Shown here one piece after another: positions 38,486 through 46,474 of a stretch of 57,266 nt of DNA. The position numbers and the translations under genes were made by a program. The first letter of the stretch is position 1. Each line of letters begins with the position of its first letter. The notes beneath the pieces are model-generated. The model was not told the origin of the DNA and ran no database searches. It was given only the letters and a program-made list of their open reading frames with translations. Source of the stretch: an uncultured bacterium (lineage in GTDB: Bacteria > Gemmatimonadota > Gemmatimonadetes > Longimicrobiales > RSA9); NCBI GenBank assembly GCA_937889645.1, contig CALBZE010000058.1, forward strand, positions 1-57,266, given 5' to 3'.

Positions 38486-39376
38486 TCATACCCCGGCGCC
38501 CGCGTCGCGCGCCGAGCCCCAACGCCTCACGATCGCATCGACGAGTCCCTTCGCCGAGTGCTCCGTCGCCACGACCTCGACCGGAAGGCCCAGCCGTGAC
38601 GCCGCCGCCTCGGTCACCGGACCGATCACCGCGACCTTCGCGCCGCCGATGTCCGTGCCCACCGCATCGACGAACGCCTCCACGGTCGAAGGGGACGTGA
38701 ACGTCAAGACGTCGACGTCTCGTTGCTCCATGCGACGGCGCAACGCCGCCCCGCCTTCCCGGTCCGGGACCGTTCGATACGCCTCCACCCGCTCGACCGA
38801 GGCGCCCAGCTCCGCGAGATCCCGCTCGACGGTGTCCGCCGCTCCGGCCGCCAGCGGAAGCAGGACCCGCACGCCCTCGAGCGGTCGACCGCGCTCGGAC
38901 GGACACACGTCCTGGAAAGGTCGCCCGCCCTCGGACGGAGCCTCGCTCCCCGGCCCCGTTCCGCCGCCGCGATGGGTACGAGCGATCGACTCCGCCACCG
39001 CGGCGCCCAGGAACCGGGGCGGCACCGCATCCGCCTCGACGCCGTGCGCCAGCAGCGCACGACGCGTAGCCGGGCCCACGCAGCCGAATCGCACGCTGGC
39101 CAGTGCCTCGACCCGCCCCCCTGCCTCCACGAAAGCCTCCCAGAACCGTTCGACGCCGTTCGCCGACGTGAAGACGATCCAGTCGTACGCGGCCATATTC
39201 GCCGCCGCGCGCCGCAACGCGCCCGGGTCCGCCGGATCCTCGATCCGAACCAACGGGCAGGCGATCACGATCGCGCCTAGCCGCTCCAGCTCCTCGACCA
39301 GCTCGCCGGACTGTTCACGGGCACGTGTCACGACGATGCGGAGCCCCCGCAGCGGACCGCGGCCGCCGGCCTCCAC
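38486..39376 (-). CDS. hemD: Uroporphyrinogen-III synthase
   Basis: A 296-aa protein of the HemD fold (two alpha/beta domains). Landmarks are RIVVTRAREQSGELVEEL, the segment DWIVFTSANGVERFWEA, VRFGCVGPATRRAL, LTFTSPSTVEAFVDAVG and VAVIGPVTEAAASRLGLPV. It closes and inverts ring D of hydroxymethylbilane on the way to haem, sirohaem and B12. The hinge region holds an extra Gly/Ser/Arg-rich stretch made by an imperfect 36-nt duplication (38883-38903 against 38919-38939), so it is about 30 residues longer than usual. GTG 39376 follows the antiporter stop by one base. Other haem genes are not in the window. Confidence 0.88.
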   Translation of the reverse strand: MEAGGRGPLRGLRIVVTRAREQSGELVEELERLGAIVIACPLVRIEDPADPGALRRAAANMAAYDWIVFTSANGVERFWEAFVEAGGRVEALASVRFGCVGPATRRALLAHGVEADAVPPRFLGAAVAESIARTHRGGGTGPGSEAPSEGGRPFQDVCPSERGRPLEGVRVLLPLAAGAADTVERDLAELGASVERVEAYRTVPDREGGAALRRRMEQRDVDVLTFTSPSTVEAFVDAVGTDIGGAKVAVIGPVTEAAASRLGLPVEVVATEHSAKGLVDAIVRRWGSARDAGAGV

Positions 39377-39377
39377 C

Positions 39378-40619
39378 TCACGCCTCCGTCGTCAGCCCTG
39401 CGATCCCGCTCGTCGCCCCCGGAGGCGCGCCGCCTTCCCGCGGCGGAAAGAGCGCCTTGAGCAACGGCGGCGCCATGAACGTCGTCGCGATCACCATCAG
39501 CGTGAGTGCGCTGAACTGCCCCACCGTCAGCACGCCCGACGTCAGCCCCAGCTGCGCGAAGATCAGCCCGACCTCGCCGCGCGGGATCATCCCGACGCCG
39601 ATCACGCGCTTCCGCCCCTTGAACCAGAACGGTGCGTACCCCGCGACGAACTTCCCGACCACCGCGACCACCACCAGCGCGACACCGATCGTGGCGACCT
39701 CCATCTGAGCGAAGGTGCGAACGTCCACGGACGCCCCCACCACCACGAAGAAGATCGGAACGAAGAACTGCCCCAGACGTACGACGCCATCTTCGATCAC
39801 CGCCGCCTGCGGCGTCGGCTGCAGGAGCAGCCCGGCCGTGAACGCGCCGATGATCAGCGCCGAGCCGGACGCATCCGCGACGTACGCGAGCAGGAAGGCA
39901 AAGACGAGCGCCATCGTCGCGACCGTCTCCGCGCGCCCCAGTCTCGCCAGCAGACCGAACAGCGGCGGCACGATCAGCCGGCCCAGCAGCAACGCGACGA
40001 TGAGAAAACCGAACGCCAGCCCCGTCACCTTCGCGATGGTCCCGACCGTCACGGCTTCCCCGGCGACCAGCCCGCTCACGACACCCAGGATGATCAGCCC
40101 GACGATGTCGTCGATCACCGCCGCGCCCAGCACGATTTGGCTCTCGGGCTCTTGCAGCCGCCCGAGGTCCGACAGCACCCGCGCAGTGATCCCCACCGAC
40201 GTGGCCGTGAGCGCAGCGCCGAAGACGATCGCCGGCAACTGGGCGATCCCCAGCCCCACCGCGACCGCGTACCCCAGCACGAACGGCACGACCACACCCA
40301 CCAGGGCGACCATCGTCGAAGCGCCGCCCACCTTTAGCAGTTGCCGCAGGTCGGTCTCGAGGCCGATCTCGAACAACAGGATGATGACCCCGATCTCCGC
40401 CAGGAGATGGATCGACTCCACACCCGGGTCCACCAGCCCCAGCACGGAGCCGCCGACCAGCACCCCGGCGATGAGCTCGCCCAGAACGGCCGGCTGGCCG
40501 ATCCGTTCGGCCAGCTCGCCCAGCAGCTTTGCCGACGCCAGGATGACGATCAGCAGGAACAGGAACTCCGAGACGGACATCGCAGAGCCACCTTCCGCAA
40601 TCATCGCGGTGATCGCCAT
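39378..40619 (-). CDS. Cation:proton antiporter (CPA2, KefB/NapA-like)
   Basis: A 413-aa protein with about 12 transmembrane helices. Features are LGELAERIGQPAVLGELIAGVLVG, LAEIGVIILLFEIGLETDL, the unwound-helix region ALTATSVGITARVL, VLGAAVIDDIVGLIIL with the conserved Asp pair (IDD) of CPA2 antiporters, GQFFVPIFFVVVGASVDV and GMIPRGEVGLIFAQLG. The soluble TrkA-N/RCK domain of KefB is missing, so this is the short form. It exchanges Na+ or K+ for H+. The ATG at 40619 is preceded by GAGGAGGGGG. A 16-bp hairpin stands directly before that site. It is one base from hemD. Confidence 0.88.
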   Translation of the reverse strand: MAITAMIAEGGSAMSVSEFLFLLIVILASAKLLGELAERIGQPAVLGELIAGVLVGGSVLGLVDPGVESIHLLAEIGVIILLFEIGLETDLRQLLKVGGASTMVALVGVVVPFVLGYAVAVGLGIAQLPAIVFGAALTATSVGITARVLSDLGRLQEPESQIVLGAAVIDDIVGLIILGVVSGLVAGEAVTVGTIAKVTGLAFGFLIVALLLGRLIVPPLFGLLARLGRAETVATMALVFAFLLAYVADASGSALIIGAFTAGLLLQPTPQAAVIEDGVVRLGQFFVPIFFVVVGASVDVRTFAQMEVATIGVALVVVAVVGKFVAGYAPFWFKGRKRVIGVGMIPRGEVGLIFAQLGLTSGVLTVGQFSALTLMVIATTFMAPPLLKALFPPREGGAPPGATSGIAGLTTEA

Positions 40620-40633
40620 TCCCCCTCCTCAAC

Positions 40634-40668
40634 GAGAACGCCCGGCACCCACGGTGCCGGGCGTTCTC
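40634..40668. terminator. Strong stem-loop between rpmB and the antiporter gene
   Basis: A perfect 16-bp stem (gagaacgcccggcacc at 40634-40649 and its complement at 40653-40668) with a 3-nt loop. It lies 89 bp after the rpmB stop. On the minus strand no T-tract follows; the next bases are GTT and then the antiporter ribosome-binding site. It may end rpmB transcription or control antiporter translation. Confidence 0.55.
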
Positions 40669-40757
40669 TCGAAGTGGATATCGCCATGATCGGCGCTTCC
40701 TCGTATTCGGGCTCGATTCGATATCTGCGCCCTATGCCCTTCAGCCGCCCCTCGGTC

Positions 40758-40949
40758 TCAAGCCTTGCGGACCTTCCCGGCCGAAAGGCACCGCGTGCAC
40801 ACACGCACGTGCTTCGACTCTCCGGTCTCCGTCACGATGTGGACCCGCCGCAGATTCGGCAACCAACGCCGCCTCGTCCGATTGTTGGCGTGGCTGACGT
40901 TGTTGCCGTACATCGGCCCCTTCGCGCACACATAACACACGCGAGCCAT
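40758..40949 (-). CDS. rpmB: 50S ribosomal protein L28
   Basis: A 63-aa L28 of the zinc-binding type. C5/C8 in ARVCYVCAKG and C51/C54 in VRVCTRC are the four ligands. GNNVSHANNRTRRRWLPNL and the basic C-terminus are diagnostic. ATG 40949 has GAGGGGAA upstream. It is usually encoded with rpmG; here it follows the small membrane protein gene after 106 bp in which no gene was found. Confidence 0.95.
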   Translation of the reverse strand: MARVCYVCAKGPMYGNNVSHANNRTRRRWLPNLRRVHIVTETGESKHVRVCTRCLSAGKVRKA

Positions 40950-41055
40950 TTCCCCTCGCTTTCTACTCCTCCGTTCTCACTCGGCGTCCCGTGCAGGCTC
41001 GCTCCGCGCGGGCCGTGCCCCGCCCGCCAGCCAACCCGCGACTTCGCTCAGGTCA

Positions 41056-41589
41056 TCACTCCTGAGCGTCGTCCGCCAGAGCCTCCAATGTCGCCGCCTG
41101 GACGAACGCCGTCGCGAACTCCGCCTCCATCCGCTGCGCTTCGCCCGTGATGACGCCTTCGATCTCCCACGCCGCGAGAACCGAATCGCTCATCGCCACG
41201 ACCCGGCCGACTACCGTCACCTTTTCGCCGCCCATCAGCGAGTTGGCGCTCGCCGCCAGGCTCGGAGCGAGGCGCACCAGGAGCGGCTGACCCCGCGTCG
41301 ACGCCGTCCAGAACGCCTGCGTACCCAGCCGACTCGCCACCGTAATCCCCTCGAGGCGCACGGTCTTACCCAGGTGGCTGGACAGGTCCGCGACCACGTC
41401 GTCCACAGTCACGGTCGTGGCAGCCACGTCCGCCTCGGCCTCTTCCTCCTCGACCACCCGCGCCGTGCTCGGCTCGGCGGTTACCCCGAGCCAGTACATG
41501 AATCCCCCGATCACGACGAAGGTCGCGAGCATCCAGAGCCACGTGAACTGGCCGGACGACTTACGGTGCTGAGTCGGCTGTTGCGTCAT
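41056..41589 (-). CDS. Uncharacterised membrane-anchored protein with possible OB-fold domain
   Basis: A 177-aa protein. A basic N-terminus (QQPTQHRKSSGQFTWLW) is followed by one transmembrane helix (MLATFVVIGGFMYWLGV). Then come an acidic linker (VVEEEEAEADV) and a soluble domain of about 110 residues with alternating strands, such as GKTVRLEGITVASRLGTQAFW and GEKVTVVGRVVAMSD. The pattern of short strands and G-x-V-x-G-x-V turns suggests an OB-like fold, as in NigD/YgiW or cytochrome-maturation CcmE-type domains; no catalytic residues stand out. The soluble part should face the periplasm. It lies 10 bp after rplQ, inside the alpha-operon transcript. Function unknown. Confidence 0.75.
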   Translation of the reverse strand: MTQQPTQHRKSSGQFTWLWMLATFVVIGGFMYWLGVTAEPSTARVVEEEEAEADVAATTVTVDDVVADLSSHLGKTVRLEGITVASRLGTQAFWTASTRGQPLLVRLAPSLAASANSLMGGEKVTVVGRVVAMSDSVLAAWEIEGVITGEAQRMEAEFATAFVQAATLEALADDAQE

Positions 41590-41599
41590 GGGAAGACCC

Positions 41600-41953
41600 C
41601 TACTCCACGAGTTCGATGATCGCCATTTCGGCTGCGTCGCCGGAACGGTGACCCAGGTGCACCACCCGCGTGTACCCCCCCGGCCGATCCGCGTACCGCG
41701 GACCGATCTCTTCGAACAGCTTCTTCAAAACTTCGCGGTCCTGGATCTTTCGCGCAACCAGCCGCCGCGCGTGAAGGTCCCCGCGCTTCGCCTTCGTGAT
41801 CAATGGCTCCGCGAACGACCGCAGCTCCTTCGCCTTCGCCGTCGTCGTCTCGATGCGCCCGTGCCGGAAGAGCGACGTCGCCAGATTCCTCAACATCGCC
41901 CGACGATGCTCGGCCGTGCGCGAAAAATGACGGCCCTTCTTACGGTGCCTCAT
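41600..41953 (-). CDS. rplQ: 50S ribosomal protein L17
   Basis: 117 aa with the diagnostic N-terminus MRHRKKGRHFSRTAEHRRAM, then LFRHGRIETTTAKAKELR and the C-terminal GYTRVVHLGHRSGDAAEMA. It overlaps the rpoA stop by ATGA, the standard end of the alpha operon. L17 sits at the exit-tunnel side of the 50S subunit. No extension or truncation is seen. Confidence 0.97.
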   Translation of the reverse strand: MRHRKKGRHFSRTAEHRRAMLRNLATSLFRHGRIETTTAKAKELRSFAEPLITKAKRGDLHARRLVARKIQDREVLKKLFEEIGPRYADRPGGYTRVVHLGHRSGDAAEMAIIELVE

Positions 41954-43017
41954 GACGCCTGCTCCTCCTCCGTCACCTCGGCACCCTTCGCCCCACCCTG
42001 GCTACCTTCCTCCACCAGGTAGAGCTCGCCGTCCTCGCCCTCCTCGAGCTTCATGCCGAAGTGCAGGTTGTGCTCCTTCAAGAACTGCCGGATCTCCTCG
42101 AGCGACTTCACGCCGAAGTTCTCGATGTCCAGCATCTGCTCTTCCGTCCGCTGGACCAGGTCGCCCAGCGTCACGATGTTCTCCTTCTTCAGTGAGTTGA
42201 CCGAACGGACCGAGAGCTCCGCCAGCTCCTCGATCGGCCGCCGGAACAACTCCAGCAGCGGCTGCGGCACCCGCACCGCGCCCGGCACCGGCGGCTGCGG
42301 CTCCGCCGACGCACCGAAGCGAAGCATGTACTCGAAATGCTTCCGCGCAAGCTCCGCCGCGTACGCCACCGCGTCCGTCGGGGTCACCGACCCGTTCGTC
42401 TCCACCAGCATCGTCAGCCGATCGAAGTCCGTCCGCTGCCCCACGCGCGTCTCCTCCACCGTGAAGTTCGCGCGCAGCACGGGGTTGTAGATCGAATCGA
42501 TACGGACCAGATCGACCGGGCTCCCCTTCGGCAGCACGTGCTGCTCCGCCGGGACGAAGCCCCGCCCCTTGTTCACGTACAGGATCACGTTCACCTCCTG
42601 ATCGTCCTGCAGCGTGAACAGATGATGATCCGGGTTCAGGATCGTCACCGGCCCCGTCTTCTCGATCGCTCGCGCCGTCACCGGGCCCGCCTTGGTCACC
42701 CGGAACTCCAGCGTCGCCTCCTCCACACCCTCATCCAGCGCGAGCACCAGCGTCTTCAGGTTCTGGATGATCTGGTGCACGTCTTCCACCACACCCGGAA
42801 CCGTCTGGTGTTCGTGCACCACCCCATCCATCCGGAACGCCCACACCGCAGCGCCCCGCAACGACGAGAGCAGGATGCGGCGCATGCTATTCCCCAGCGT
42901 CTGGCCGAAGCCACGCTCGAGCGGCGCCAGCACGAACTGCGCGATCCGCCCATCCTCCGAGCGCGACTCGACCTCGATCCGCTGCGGCAGCACCAATCCG
43001 GTAAGATCTAGCTCCAC
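41950..43017 (-). CDS. rpoA: DNA-directed RNA polymerase subunit alpha
   Basis: A 355-aa alpha subunit. The N-terminal assembly domain has ERGFGQTLGNSMRRILLSSL, TLEFRVTKAGPVTA and SPVDLVRIDSIYNPV. The C-terminal DNA-binding domain (about 262-330) has IEELAELSVRSVNSLKKENI and the helix-hairpin region FGVKSLEEIRQFLKEHNLHFG. The acidic tail after residue 330 is longer than in most bacteria. GTG 43017 is preceded by GGAGG at six bases. It overlaps rplQ by ATGA. As usual it follows rpsD. Confidence 0.97.
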   Translation of the reverse strand: MELDLTGLVLPQRIEVESRSEDGRIAQFVLAPLERGFGQTLGNSMRRILLSSLRGAAVWAFRMDGVVHEHQTVPGVVEDVHQIIQNLKTLVLALDEGVEEATLEFRVTKAGPVTARAIEKTGPVTILNPDHHLFTLQDDQEVNVILYVNKGRGFVPAEQHVLPKGSPVDLVRIDSIYNPVLRANFTVEETRVGQRTDFDRLTMLVETNGSVTPTDAVAYAAELARKHFEYMLRFGASAEPQPPVPGAVRVPQPLLELFRRPIEELAELSVRSVNSLKKENIVTLGDLVQRTEEQMLDIENFGVKSLEEIRQFLKEHNLHFGMKLEEGEDGELYLVEEGSQGGAKGAEVTEEEQAS

Positions 43018-43085
43018 GGTCTACCTCCCCGGCCATCCGCCGGTTCGTTGCGTGCGACCTTCTTTTCGCCTCGATCCGAGTCCGA

Positions 43086-43721
43086 TTACTTCGAGTACAG
43101 CTCGACGATGAGCTGCTCCTGGACCGCGAGCGGGATCTCCGCGCGCGTGGGCCGCTCGAGCATGCGGCCGGTCCGCGTCCCTTCGTCCACCGCAAGCCAG
43201 CGCACCATCTCCGGCCGCGTCTTCGACTCCAGCGCGGCCTGCACCGGCAACAGGTCCCGCGAGCCCTCCCGCACACGGATCTCGTCGCCGGCCTCGACCA
43301 CGTAGCTCGGAATGTCCACGACCCGGCCGTTCACCTCGATGTGCCCGTGCCGCACCAGCTGACGCGCCTGGTTCCGGCTCGCCGCAAAGCCCAGCCGGTA
43401 CACCACGTTGTCCAGTCGGCTCTCCAGCGCGACCAGCAGGTTCTCGCCCGTCACGCCCGGCTGCTTCGCCGCACGCTCGAACAGGTTCTTGAAGTACCGC
43501 TCGCCTACGCCGTAGATCCGCTTGACCTTCTGCTTCTCGCGCAGCTGCTGCGCATAGTCCGAAGCCTTGCGCCGACGCGCCTGCGCCAGCCCGTGCTGGC
43601 CGGGCGCGTAGTTCCGCCTCTCGAGCGGGCACTTCTCCGTGTAGCAGCGCGTACCCTTCAGAAACAGCTTCTGGCCTTCACGACGGCACAGCTTGCAAAC
43701 CGGTCCAGTGTAACGACCCAT
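43086..43721 (-). CDS. rpsD: 30S ribosomal protein S4
   Basis: A 211-aa S4, zinc-binding form with C9, C12, C26 and C31 in the N-terminus. It has LERRNYAPGQHGLAQARRRK, YGVGERYFKNLFERA, and the S4 RNA-binding domain LESRLDNVVYRLGFAASRNQ followed by LVRHGHIEVNGRVVDIPSY. S4 starts 30S assembly and in many bacteria represses its own mRNA. A 245-nt gap (43722-43966) precedes it, with a ggccgg/ccggcc hairpin at 43946-43961; it could hold a leader for such control. No gene was found in that gap. Confidence 0.97.
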   Translation of the reverse strand: MGRYTGPVCKLCRREGQKLFLKGTRCYTEKCPLERRNYAPGQHGLAQARRRKASDYAQQLREKQKVKRIYGVGERYFKNLFERAAKQPGVTGENLLVALESRLDNVVYRLGFAASRNQARQLVRHGHIEVNGRVVDIPSYVVEAGDEIRVREGSRDLLPVQAALESKTRPEMVRWLAVDEGTRTGRMLERPTRAEIPLAVQEQLIVELYSK

Positions 43722-43966
43722 GGAAGTGTCTGCTTCTCCCGTTCTCTTGGTGATCCGACAGGCGTCTTCCCGCCCGAACGGTGTGGCGGTTTACACCCGT
43801 TCCAACCCTTTCGACCTCGACTCGCGGCGACCCAACCCCTCGTCGCACCACAAGCGGCCGCATCGGGGCGATGCCCGCCCCTCCGCAAAGCCGCTTCTCG
43901 GCAACAAATGCCAAACCGGCGCGCCGGCCGCGAACTCCGCACCCCGGCCGGCACACCGGCCTGCGC

Positions 43967-44362
43967 TCAGACCCGCCGCTTCTTCGGCGCCCGACACCCG
44001 TTGTGCGGGATCGGGGTCACGTCCCGGATCGAGCGGATCTGCAACCCCGCCGCAGCGAGCGCCTGGATCGCGGACTCCCGCCCGCTCCCCGGGCCCTGCA
44101 CGCGCACGTGCACTCGCTTCATCCCGAGATTGACCGCCTCGCGTCCGGCCTGCTCCGCCGCAACCGTCGCCGCGAACGGCGTCGACTTCTTCGATCCCTT
44201 GAAGCCGGCACGCCCCGCGCTGCCCCACACCACGACGTTCCCCTGCATGTCCGTGATGCTCACCAGGGTGTTGTTGAACGTCGCGGTAATGTGCGCGATG
44301 CCTTCGGCGTCGACGTGCTTGCGCGCGCGCTTCGGACGCGCACCCTTCTTTGGAGTCGCCAT
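43967..44362 (-). CDS. rpsK: 30S ribosomal protein S11
   Basis: 131 aa with HITATFNNTLVSITDMQGN, SAGRAGFKGSKKSTPFAA, VQGPGSGRESAIQALAAAGL and the C-terminal DVTPIPHNGCRAPKKRRV, all invariant S11 sequence. It binds the 16S platform. It lies 73 bp after rpsM and 245 bp before rpsD in the alpha operon. Confidence 0.97.
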   Translation of the reverse strand: MATPKKGARPKRARKHVDAEGIAHITATFNNTLVSITDMQGNVVVWGSAGRAGFKGSKKSTPFAATVAAEQAGREAVNLGMKRVHVRVQGPGSGRESAIQALAAAGLQIRSIRDVTPIPHNGCRAPKKRRV

Positions 44363-44435
44363 TCGCTCCCCTGTGGCTTATCCCTGTTTCCCGGCCTCGG
44401 TCGCAACCCTGCGACGCACCACCTCGCGCGCCGCC

Positions 44436-44816
44436 TTACTTCTTCGGCGGCTTCTTCTTCCCCGCGATCGCTCGGCGCACGCCCTTGTGCGTCCGCGCGT
44501 TCGTGTGCGTGCGCTGACCCCGCACCGGGAGCCCGCGGCGATGCCGCTGCCCACGGTAACATCCGATGTCCATGAGACGCTTCACGTTCATGGACACCTC
44601 CGTCCTCAACGCACCCTCGACCTTGTACTGATTCTCGATCGTGCGCCGCAGACGGTTCACCTCGTCGTCCGTCAGCTCGTGCACCCGACGGTCCGGATTC
44701 ACCCCCGTCTGCGCGAGGATCTTCTGCGAGGTCGGCAGACCAATGCCGTAAATGTACGTGAGTGCGTTCTCGATCCGCTTGTTGCGCGGCAGATCCACGC
44801 CAGCGATTCGCGCCAT
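44436..44816 (-). CDS. rpsM: 30S ribosomal protein S13
   Basis: 126 aa. ARIAGVDLPRNKRIENALTY, IYGIGLPTSQKIL, and CYRGQRHRRGLPVRGQRTHT with the following NARTHKG are diagnostic. The C-terminal basic tail (GKKKPPKK) reaches the P-site tRNA. It follows rpmJ by 4 bp, in the transcript started at the promoter 44975-45003. Confidence 0.97.
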   Translation of the reverse strand: MARIAGVDLPRNKRIENALTYIYGIGLPTSQKILAQTGVNPDRRVHELTDDEVNRLRRTIENQYKVEGALRTEVSMNVKRLMDIGCYRGQRHRRGLPVRGQRTHTNARTHKGVRRAIAGKKKPPKK

Positions 44817-44820
44817 CTCT

Positions 44821-44937
44821 CTACCCCTGCCGCTGCTTGTGCCGCGGATTCTTCTTGCAGATGACCCGAACCACCCCGGCTCGCCTGATCACCTTGCAGT
44901 GCTCACAGATCGGTTTGACGCTGCTGCGAACCTTCAT
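44821..44937 (-). CDS. rpmJ: 50S ribosomal protein L36
   Basis: 38 aa. KVRSSVKPICEHCKVIRRAG and the C-terminal VICKKNPRHKQRQG give the zinc ligands C11, C14, C27 and H32, so this is the zinc-containing form. ATG 44937 is the family start; in-frame codons upstream belong to the promoter region. It is the first gene of the alpha transcript. Confidence 0.95.
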   Translation of the reverse strand: MKVRSSVKPICEHCKVIRRAGVVRVICKKNPRHKQRQG

Positions 44938-44974
44938 ACCCGCCGCCTTGGTCGAGTTTATCGAACAGCTTTGA

Positions 44975-45003
44975 AATATACCAGTCCCATGAAGCCAGAT
45001 CAA
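44975..45003 (-). promoter_or_regulatory. Strong sigma-70-type promoter for the alpha operon (rpmJ onward)
   Basis: Minus-strand TTGATC (44998-45003) and TATATT (44975-44980) with exactly 17 bases between them, in an A+T-rich patch within otherwise GC-rich DNA. It predicts a start near 44968, about 30 nt before the rpmJ ATG. Confidence 0.65.
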
Positions 45004-45046
45004 GTCCGGCGAAGCCAGAGCGCGTCCGGCCGCCACGCCGCGGCCG

Positions 45047-45799
45047 CTACGCCGCCGTCAGGATCAGCGGGCCGCCCTCGGCGACCGCCACCGTGTGCTC
45101 GAAGTGCGCGCTCCGCTTGCGGTCGAGCGTGACCACCGTCCAGCGATCGGCGAGCGTTCGGACCTCGGGCGTCCCCTCGTTGATCATCGGCTCGATCGCC
45201 AGCACGAGCCCCGGCACGAGCCGGAGCCCGCGCCCCGGGCGGCCCCAGTTCGGCACCTGCGGCTCTTCGTGCGGTGCCCTACCTACCCCGTGTCCCACCA
45301 GATCGCGGACCACGCCGAACCCCGCCGCCTCGGCCGTCGACTGGATCGCGTGCCCGATGTCGCCCATCCGGTTCCCCGGCACGGCCCGGGCGATCCCCTC
45401 GTGCAACGCCCTCTCCGTGACCTCGAGCAGGCGCCGGGCGCCGTCGTCGATCTCCCCGACGCCGAACGTGCGTGCGGAGTCGGCGTACCAGCCGTCGAGC
45501 TTCACGCCGACGTCCACGCTGACCAGGTCGCCCTCTTCGATCACCCGCCTCCCAGTCGGGATCCCGTGGACGACCTCCTCGTTGACCGAGATGCACGCGC
45601 TCGCGGGGAATCCATAAAGCCCCTTGAACGCGGGGAGTGCGCCTTCGTGGCTCCGAATGAAGTCCTCGACGAACTGGTCGATCGCCGCCGTCGTCGTCCC
45701 GGCTCGAATCTGCTCGGGCAGGACCTCGAAGAGCTTGCCGATGATCACGCCAGCACGGCGGATCGCTTCGATTTCCGAAGGCGTCTTCAGCGGGATCAC
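45047..45799 (-). CDS. map: Methionine aminopeptidase, type I
   Basis: A 250-aa enzyme that removes the initiator methionine. Metal ligands are in DLVSVDVGVKLDGWYADSAR (two Asp), DLVGHGVGRAPHEEPQVP (His), GLVLAIEPMINEG (Glu) and FEHTVAVAEGG (Glu). It lacks an N-terminal zinc extension, so it is the short type Ia form. GTG 45799 overlaps the adk stop (GTGA). infA, often found between map and rpmJ, is absent; the 109-bp gap instead holds a promoter. Confidence 0.95.
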   Translation of the reverse strand: MIPLKTPSEIEAIRRAGVIIGKLFEVLPEQIRAGTTTAAIDQFVEDFIRSHEGALPAFKGLYGFPASACISVNEEVVHGIPTGRRVIEEGDLVSVDVGVKLDGWYADSARTFGVGEIDDGARRLLEVTERALHEGIARAVPGNRMGDIGHAIQSTAEAAGFGVVRDLVGHGVGRAPHEEPQVPNWGRPGRGLRLVPGLVLAIEPMINEGTPEVRTLADRWTVVTLDRKRSAHFEHTVAVAEGGPLILTAA

Positions 45800-46443
45800 G
45801 GTTCGGTCACCCGCGCGATGTCGCGCTGCACTTCGTCGACCGATCGGCTCCCGTCCACGTAGTGGACCGGCGTCTCGCTCGCCTCGTAATAGGCGATGAG
45901 CGGCTCCGTCTGCTCCCTGTACACCTCGAGGCGCCGCCGGACCGTCTCAGCCGCGTCGTCGGCGCGTTCGACCAGCGCCCCTCCGCATGCGTCGCACACG
46001 CCCGCCTGGCGCGGCGGCTCGAAGTACACGTTGTAGACCGCCCCGCAGTTCGGGCAGCTGCGCCGGCCGCTGAGCCGCTTCACCAGCTCGTCGTCCGGCA
46101 CGTCGATGACAACGACCGCATCCAGCCGCTGACCGAGCTCCTCGAGGAGCCGGTCCAGCGCCTCCGCCTGCGGGATCGTCCGGGGGAAGCCGTCGAAGAG
46201 CACCCCCGTGGCCTCCGACCTCTCGGAGAGGACCTCCCGCACCAGGCCGAGGATCACTTCGTCGGGCACCAGCTCGCCCGCGTCCATGTACGCCTTGGCC
46301 TTCTGGCCGAGCGGCGTGCCCTTCCGCACTGCATCGCGGAGCAGGTCTCCGGTCGAAACCCGACGAAGTCCGCGCCTTTCGGCAAGGAGGGCTCCCTGGG
46401 TGCCTTTGCCGGCTCCGGGAGCCCCGAGAACGATCAGATTCAT
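45796..46443 (-). CDS. adk: Adenylate kinase
   Basis: A 215-aa kinase interconverting ATP, ADP and AMP. It has the P-loop GAPGAGKGTQ, STGDLLRDAV, LFDGFPRTIPQAEAL and a long LID domain with four zinc cysteines (C130, C133, C150, C153), as in Gram-positive and many other bacteria. It lies 31 bp after secY and overlaps map by 4 bp, the usual spc-operon order. Confidence 0.96.
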   Translation of the reverse strand: MNLIVLGAPGAGKGTQGALLAERRGLRRVSTGDLLRDAVRKGTPLGQKAKAYMDAGELVPDEVILGLVREVLSERSEATGVLFDGFPRTIPQAEALDRLLEELGQRLDAVVVIDVPDDELVKRLSGRRSCPNCGAVYNVYFEPPRQAGVCDACGGALVERADDAAETVRRRLEVYREQTEPLIAYYEASETPVHYVDGSRSVDEVQRDIARVTEP

Positions 46444-46474
46444 TGACTCCGAATCACTCGCGGCGCCGCGTGCC

